Origin: Pseudomonadota bacterium
GTDB lineage: Bacteria > Pseudomonadota > Alphaproteobacteria > Sphingomonadales > Sphingomonadaceae
Reading direction: 5' to 3'
Assembly: GCA_023433305.1 (NCBI GenBank)
Contig: JAEZCZ010000027.1
Location: 1-17,596, forward strand
Length of the DNA: 17,596 bases
The notes beneath the pieces are model-generated. The model worked only from the letters and a program-made list of their open reading frames with translations, was not told where the DNA came from and did not search any database. Shown here in pieces: positions 13,551 through 17,596 of this stretch. A program made the translations under genes and the position numbers. Within the stretch, counting starts at the first letter, position 1. The number at the start of each line of letters is the position of its first letter.

Positions 13551-14441
13551 TCAGCTCGCGTTCGGATCGACCGCGCCGCGCACGATCCCGCCGTCGTCGG
13601 TGGCCTGCGGGCCGGGGATCGGCGTGAGCGTGTGGATCAGCCGGAACTTGCCGTCGATGTAGCGGAAGGTGTGCGAATCCGGCGCTTCCGCGCGCCCGCC
13701 GAAGCGGCAGAACACGTTGATGACGCCCATCTCCTCGTCGACCAGGTAGTCGCGGTGGGTGATGTAGAGCACGCCCGCCGGAACGCCGACCTCGCAGCTC
13801 GCGGTCGGGCTGTTGTCGCGGTTGGTGTAGGCGCCGCCCTCCAGCCGCGCGCAAGGCACGCCCCACGGGATGTCGGTGAACTTGTCGGCGAAGGCGTCGA
13901 GATAGGCGTTGGCGCCGCGGATCATCTCGGCGGGCGCGGTGCGCTGGTAGGGGTGCAGCGGCTCCCAGTTTTCCTGCTTGGTGTACTTGAGAAACGCGTT
14001 GGCGTTGAACAGCCAGTCGCCGGGTTTCGTCACCAGGCTGTCGACGCGGATCACCTTGCCCTCGTGCAGGTACAAGCGCGTGCCCAGGATGTATGGGCTG
14101 GCGCCTTCGGTCACCACGATCTCGGTGAAGGTCTTGCAGCGCTTGTCATCGTGGAAACTGAGCGCGCTTGCGACGGGTAACGCGGTGTTCCAGAGCCCCA
14201 TCGAGCGCTTCATTGACACCATATTCTCGAGAAAATGGGCCTGCTCGTGGAGCGGCAGCCCGGAAATGTCGCCCTTCCGCTGCCCCTCGACATAGGCCGC
14301 CGTCGCCGCCTTGAGCTCCTCGCGCGTGCACGTCGGCCGGTCCTGCAGCGGCGCGTAAGGGCTTGGTGGAGGCCCATTTTGTGCCAGCGCCGGCGTCGCC
14401 GCGCAGGCCAGCAGCCCGGCCAGAAATGCAGTCCTCATCAT
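13551..14441 (-). CDS. Secreted two-module NTF2-like protein, DUF8021-like (second of pair)
   Basis: 296 residues from ATG at 14441, which has the best spacing to GGGGGAG; ATGs at 14447 and 14438 are also possible. The signal peptide ends near TPALA (20) before QNG. Two similar modules follow, about 38-150 and 170-275. Module 1 contains HFLENMVSMKRSMGLWNT, ILGTRLYLHEGKVIRVDSLV and GDWLFNANAFL. Module 2 contains PWGVPCARLEGGAYT, ITHRDYLVDEEMGVINVFCR and SHTFRYIDGKFRLIHTL. Cysteines at 38, 102, 197, 216 and 245 suggest disulfides. The motifs match what I remember of the DUF8021 family of fungal secreted proteins; the function is unknown. Likely co-transcribed with the paralogue 19 bases upstream. 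Confidence 0.82.
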   Translation of the reverse strand: MMRTAFLAGLLACAATPALAQNGPPPSPYAPLQDRPTCTREELKAATAAYVEGQRKGDISGLPLHEQAHFLENMVSMKRSMGLWNTALPVASALSFHDDKRCKTFTEIVVTEGASPYILGTRLYLHEGKVIRVDSLVTKPGDWLFNANAFLKYTKQENWEPLHPYQRTAPAEMIRGANAYLDAFADKFTDIPWGVPCARLEGGAYTNRDNSPTASCEVGVPAGVLYITHRDYLVDEEMGVINVFCRFGGRAEAPDSHTFRYIDGKFRLIHTLTPIPGPQATDDGGIVRGAVDPNAS

Positions 14442-14460
14442 TGCCATTCTCCCCCGCGCT

Positions 14461-15492
14461 TCAGCGAACGTCGTGGATTTCCTCGCTCCGGCACTGCTCA
14501 TAAGTGCTCCACCCCGAACACATCCCGTAAGGCCCACGGATGAAAATCGCCTCGATCCGGCTGATCTGGTCGTTCTCGATCTTGAACAGCTCGCCGAGTT
14601 GCCAGCTCCAGTTGATCGGCCGGTGGTCGAAGAACGCGAACGAGAACACGATGCCGCGCTCGCGGTCCACCGCCACGAAGCGCCGGTCACGGATCCCGGT
14701 CACCGCGCCGATCAGCGAGGTCTCGAGCTGCTCCTTGCACCCTTGCACCTCCTGCCCGCGCATCCCGATGGTGCCCGGGGGCCCGACGATGGTCATGCCG
14801 TTTTCGATCCGCAGGCAGTCGTCGGTGAACGGGTAGTAGTCCTTGCCGGTATTGCGCTCGACCGCTTCGAAATAGGCGTTGGCGACTTCAACCAGCTCGG
14901 CGCGCGTCATTCGCTCGCTCTCAGGCACGGCTTCGATGTAGCTGGCGTGCGGCGATCCCAGCGCCTCGACCGCCGCGCCGGTGGCGGGGAACGGTGAACT
15001 CGGCGCCGCCGCGCCCGGACCGAGCGGCCGCTCCGGCCGGGCCGCGATCTGCTCGATTTCGGTGATCTTGCCGTCGACGACTCGCAGGCGCAGCGACAAT
15101 CCGACCGCCTCGGGCTCGCGCTGCGGCCCGGTGGCCGAGCTCGACGCCACTTCCATCACCGTCCCGAGGAAGCCGATCTGCTGCGTCTCCATGTCGGGCA
15201 CGTAGAGCTTGTATTTGCCCACCGCGCTGGTCGTCGCCCATAGCCCCTCATTACCGAGCGGGAGCTCGATCCCGTTCTCAGTGAAGCGCGCGTCGGGCGC
15301 GAACAGGGCGGGATCGACCGTCCCGTCGGCCATCGCCTGCAGATAGCGGTCGACGAACCCTTCGAGACAGGCGCGCTGGCAGTCTTGTTCGGCCACCGGC
15401 ACCCCGGCGACTTGCGCCGCAGCCGGCGCTGCTCCGAGCATCACCACCGAAAAGGCAAGCGCCGCCGAGGCACGGCGAAAAGCACGCATCAT
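14461..15492 (-). CDS. Secreted two-module NTF2-like protein, DUF8021-like (first of pair)
   Basis: 343 residues; ATGATG at 15492 follows GGGAGAGGGG. The signal peptide ends about residue 26 (APAAA before QVAG). Module 1 (about 38-155) has CQRACLEGFVDRYLQAM, RFTENGIELPLGNEGLWAT, YKLYVPDMETQQIGFLG and LRLRVVDGKITEIEQI. Module 2 (about 195-320) has ELVEVANAYFEAVERN, DDCLRIENGMTIVGPPG, GIRDRRFVAVDRERGIVFSF and GELFKIENDQISRIEAIFI. Both fit an NTF2/SnoaL-like cone, and the motif order mirrors the neighbouring gene, so the two are paralogues. Six Cys in the mature protein suggest oxidative folding. It lies downstream of the alginate-export-type porin on the same strand. Confidence 0.8.
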   Translation of the reverse strand: MMRAFRRASAALAFSVVMLGAAPAAAQVAGVPVAEQDCQRACLEGFVDRYLQAMADGTVDPALFAPDARFTENGIELPLGNEGLWATTSAVGKYKLYVPDMETQQIGFLGTVMEVASSSATGPQREPEAVGLSLRLRVVDGKITEIEQIAARPERPLGPGAAAPSSPFPATGAAVEALGSPHASYIEAVPESERMTRAELVEVANAYFEAVERNTGKDYYPFTDDCLRIENGMTIVGPPGTIGMRGQEVQGCKEQLETSLIGAVTGIRDRRFVAVDRERGIVFSFAFFDHRPINWSWQLGELFKIENDQISRIEAIFIRGPYGMCSGWSTYEQCRSEEIHDVR

Positions 15493-15590
15493 CGTTCCCC
15501 TCTCCCTGTTCGTTTTGCCGGGAATAGACCATCAAAGCGGGGCCTTCGCCAGCGCTTTAATGCGATTGTAATGCGCCGGCCGCGGTTCGG
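15493..15590. promoter_or_regulatory. Intergenic region with TAATGCG direct repeat (CtrA/OmpR-type candidate site)
   Basis: 98 bases between the porin stop and the start of the first NTF2-like gene. TAATGCG occurs twice with a 4-base spacer (15558-15564 and 15569-15575), an 11-base period typical of OmpR-family regulators. The minus-strand reading TTAC-N7-TTAA differs by one base from the CtrA box TTAA-N7-TTAA. It lies about 65-85 bases upstream of the minus-strand start, a sensible promoter position. Regulation is inference. Confidence 0.4.
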
Positions 15591-16844
15591 TCAGAAGCGC
15601 AGCGCCGCACTCAGCATCGCGAAATCCACCGACGCGCCGCCGGCAAGCCGGATCGCGGCGCCCGCCTGGTGACGGACATACTGCGCGTGCATCGTGAGCG
15701 CCTTGCTGGCTTTCCACCTGGCGTCGAGCGAATCGCTCTGCCCGATCCCTCGTGCGCGGTTGCCGAGCGTCGCGGCGAGCGGAATCGAAGGGAGGGTATA
15801 GACCGCATCGTCGCGGTTCTCGCGCCATTTGCCCTGGGTCGCTGCCTCGAGGCTCAGCTTGGGCGTCGGGCGCAGCCGGACGCTCGCGCGCAGCGCCACC
15901 AGGTTGGTGAAGGTCGTCAGCCCTGCCTCGTCGAAATGCCCGCCTTTCGGGAATAGCGGATGGAAGCTGCCGAGCGCGGCGTCGGTCGGATCATCGCCCG
16001 AGCCGGCATCGAGGCGCAGCCCGACGCGCGGTTTGGCGGGAAGGTCGAGATTGTATCCGAGGTCTGCCGAAACCCCCCAGGCGCGGATCTTGCGAGTGCC
16101 CCGCCGGCCGCGCTGAAGCATGCCCTCGGCGTCCCACTCCCAACCCGAGCGCTTGCCCGCCACCCGGACCCCGAAGCTGTCGCGCCGCTCGATCCCGGCG
16201 GGCAACTCCCGCCCCAGCCGCAGCCAGTACCCGCCGAGCGTAATCGGAGTTTCCGTGCCGATCCTCTGGGTCAGGTAGAGCCCGCCGAAGCTCTGCCCTT
16301 CGTCGCTGCCGTCGTCGAACACGCCGCGCTCGATCGCCACCGGCCGCGTGAGAAACGCGTCCACGCGTGTGCCGCCTTGCTCATAGGCAATCCGTGCCCC
16401 GTCGTAGCTCTGGCGGATGTTGGCCCCGTCGCGGTACGACACGAACCGCTGTGCCTCGTCGAGCACGATCTCCTGGCGGCCCAGACGGACGGTGAGGCCC
16501 GATTGAGCGAATTCCGCAAAGCCCTGCTGCAGGTCGAGGTGGTTCTCGTCGGGTGGTGCCAGCCGCCGCTTCCCCCACGCCTCGTGCGCGCCCAGCTCGA
16601 CGACGACACGCACCGGCTCGATCCGCGTTTCAGCGCGCAGCAGAATTCGCTGGAGCACATAGGCGTCCGTTTCGCGGTCGCCGTCCAGCCCGAAGCGCGG
16701 CGCATCGATCGCTTCCGCGCGCTGGCGCACTTGGCCGCCAATGTCGACATCCTGCGCCAGCCCCGGCGACGCCAGCAACGCGGCGGCGGCAAGTGAAAGC
16801 GGCAGTCGGGCGTTCAATCCGCGTCGCGAAGGGGAAGGGTCCAT
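15591..16844 (-). CDS. Alginate export family outer-membrane porin
   Basis: 417 residues from ATG at 16844 (no clear ribosome binding site). A signal peptide ends near residue 31 (ASPGLA before QDVD). The mature protein is all beta: VDIGGQVRQRAEAIDAPRFG, AYVLQRILLRAETRIEPVRVVVELG, GLTVRLGRQEIVLDEAQRFV, DGANIRQSYDGARIAYE, and repeated amphipathic strands to a C-terminal Phe, the usual barrel-assembly signal. The GRQEI...R and R.S.DG.R pattern is that of the alginate-export (AlgE-like) porin domain. In sphingomonads such porins often serve uptake of small molecules rather than alginate secretion, so the substrate is open. No alginate genes are visible here. Confidence 0.88.
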   Translation of the reverse strand: MDPSPSRRGLNARLPLSLAAAALLASPGLAQDVDIGGQVRQRAEAIDAPRFGLDGDRETDAYVLQRILLRAETRIEPVRVVVELGAHEAWGKRRLAPPDENHLDLQQGFAEFAQSGLTVRLGRQEIVLDEAQRFVSYRDGANIRQSYDGARIAYEQGGTRVDAFLTRPVAIERGVFDDGSDEGQSFGGLYLTQRIGTETPITLGGYWLRLGRELPAGIERRDSFGVRVAGKRSGWEWDAEGMLQRGRRGTRKIRAWGVSADLGYNLDLPAKPRVGLRLDAGSGDDPTDAALGSFHPLFPKGGHFDEAGLTTFTNLVALRASVRLRPTPKLSLEAATQGKWRENRDDAVYTLPSIPLAATLGNRARGIGQSDSLDARWKASKALTMHAQYVRHQAGAAIRLAGGASVDFAMLSAALRF

Positions 16845-17041
16845 GGTCTGGCGATAGGTCGTAAGCCACTGCTCCGCTTTGATTCAGCGCAGTCGATACG
16901 GCGCGCACGGCGGCCATCTTGCGCCCGCTCGGCGGAACCATTGCGCCGCCGTCGCATTGCCATGCGGTGTTCCACGCCGCGTTCGCGTATTCGGGCGTCA
17001 GCGCTGGAACCCGCAACCGACTCTCTCCTCGAGGAGGACAT
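16845..17041. promoter_or_regulatory. Divergent intergenic region between porin and lipoprotein genes
   Basis: 197 bases without a credible gene. It must contain promoters for both divergent genes. The only clear signal is GAGGAGG just before the ATG at 17042, a strong ribosome binding site. I could not assign -35/-10 boxes or an operator. Confidence 0.4.
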
Positions 17042-17491
17042 ATGAAGAACCTGATCCTGACCGGCGCGCTCGGAACTGCCGTGCTGATGCTTTCGGCCTG
17101 CGGTGACAACGATGCCGAACCCGTCGCCGACGATACGACCGCGCTCGACACCGCGGCCACCACGCCCGCCACGACCGACTGGCCGGCCGGCACCCGCATC
17201 GTCGAGGAAGACGGCGTCGTCTACCGCGTCGACCCGGCCGGCACCCGCGTCGCCATCGAGGATGGCTCGTGGCGCATCGTGACCGAAGGTGACCGGCGCT
17301 ACCGCGTCGATCCTGCAGGCACCCGCATCGAGATCGACGAAGAAGGCGTCGACCTCGAAGGCGCCGCCTCGGGTCCGGACATCCCGGGCGTCGATGTGGA
17401 CGTAGGCCGCAACACCCAGGGCAACCTCGACGTCGACGTCAGTACCGATGGCACCGACGCGAGCGACGACCAGGTTCGCGACAGCCGCTGA
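17042..17491 (+). CDS. Acidic repeat-containing lipoprotein, unknown function
   Basis: 149 residues, ATG behind GAGGAGG. Residues 1-20 are a lipoprotein signal with lipobox LSAC (Cys20); Gly21-Asp22 follows, and an Asp at +2 or +3 may influence sorting. After a Thr/Ala/Asp-rich linker, the segment 46-102 carries PAGTR three times (48-52, 65-69, 91-95). The larger unit YRVDPAGTR occurs twice with a period of 26 residues (61 and 87). The C-terminus is very Asp-rich (VDVDVGRN, DVDVSTDGTD). I recognise no named family; a structural or calcium-binding envelope role is only a guess. It is followed directly by a terminator. Confidence 0.82.
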   Translation: MKNLILTGALGTAVLMLSACGDNDAEPVADDTTALDTAATTPATTDWPAGTRIVEEDGVVYRVDPAGTRVAIEDGSWRIVTEGDRRYRVDPAGTRIEIDEEGVDLEGAASGPDIPGVDVDVGRNTQGNLDVDVSTDGTDASDDQVRDSR

Positions 17492-17513
17492 GCGTAGCCC
17501 GCGTTCAAGACCG

Positions 17514-17554
17514 AAGGGCCGGCCAACCCACGCGGTTCGCCGGCCCTTTCTTTT
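17514..17554 (+). terminator. Rho-independent terminator after the lipoprotein gene
   Basis: A 10-bp stem (AAGGGCCGGC, 17514-17523, with GCCGGCCCTT, 17539-17548) continues after one mismatch into an inner AACC/GGTT pair and is followed by the T-rich tract TTTCTTTT (17547-17554). It starts 22 bases after the stop at 17491. Confidence 0.9.
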
Positions 17555-17596
17555 CGGCCGCAATTCGTCAGGGCTGAACGATCCCCGCCGCGATCG

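Noticed and set aside
17568..17596. Possible C-terminus of a minus-strand gene (IAAGIVQP and stop) at the right edge
   Set aside because: Only eight codons are visible, too little to support a gene, although the terminator at 17514-17554 would fit between convergent genes.

Overview
The window is about two-thirds GC and gene-dense, and it looks like chromosomal DNA of an alphaproteobacterium, most likely Sphingomonadales (Erythrobacteraceae or Sphingomonadaceae). The pointers are an UrcA-family secreted protein, an alginate-export-type porin, a LigW-like decarboxylase next to a class III CoA-transferase, and the codon use. These are recollections of family distribution; no search was run. I see no rRNA, tRNA, CRISPR array, transposase or phage gene.

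Layout. 1-770 (+) is the 3' end of a metallo-beta-lactamase (MBL) fold gene. 805-1857 (-) is a TbpB-like surface lipoprotein of visibly lower GC. 1988-4570 (-) is an apparent operon: an MBL/winged-helix protein, a membrane-anchored DUF4230 protein and quinolinate synthase NadA. 4697-6965 (+) holds a LigW-type amidohydrolase/decarboxylase and a CaiB/BaiF CoA-transferase, separated by a REP-like palindrome. 6957-8210 (-) is a conserved membrane-anchored protein of unknown function. 8344-9462 (-) is a peroxiredoxin operon with two small unknown genes, divergent from a LysR regulator (9562-10410, +). An UrcA-family gene (10661-10972, +) ends at a strong hairpin terminator and faces a two-gene minus-strand unit (11030-11847): a small unknown protein and a CheY-like receiver, both with non-ATG starts. 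11988-13532 (+) is a secreted gluzincin-like peptidase with TPRs. 13551-15492 (-) holds two adjacent secreted two-module NTF2-like proteins. 15591-16844 (-) is an alginate-export-family outer-membrane porin. 17042-17491 (+) is an acidic repeat-containing lipoprotein followed by a clear terminator.

How the genes may work together. The porin and the two secreted proteins lie on the same strand and could form an envelope or uptake unit, although a 98-base gap with a possible regulator site separates them. The decarboxylase and CoA-transferase suggest a fragment of an aromatic or carboxylic acid catabolic route. The peroxiredoxin operon has a divergent LysR gene that lacks the OxyR cysteine pair.

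The best leads are the two adjacent paralogues that resemble a family I know mainly as secreted proteins of filamentous fungi, the receiver gene with no ATG/GTG/TTG start, a shared small-domain pattern in two unrelated operons, and the low-GC TbpB-like lipoprotein.
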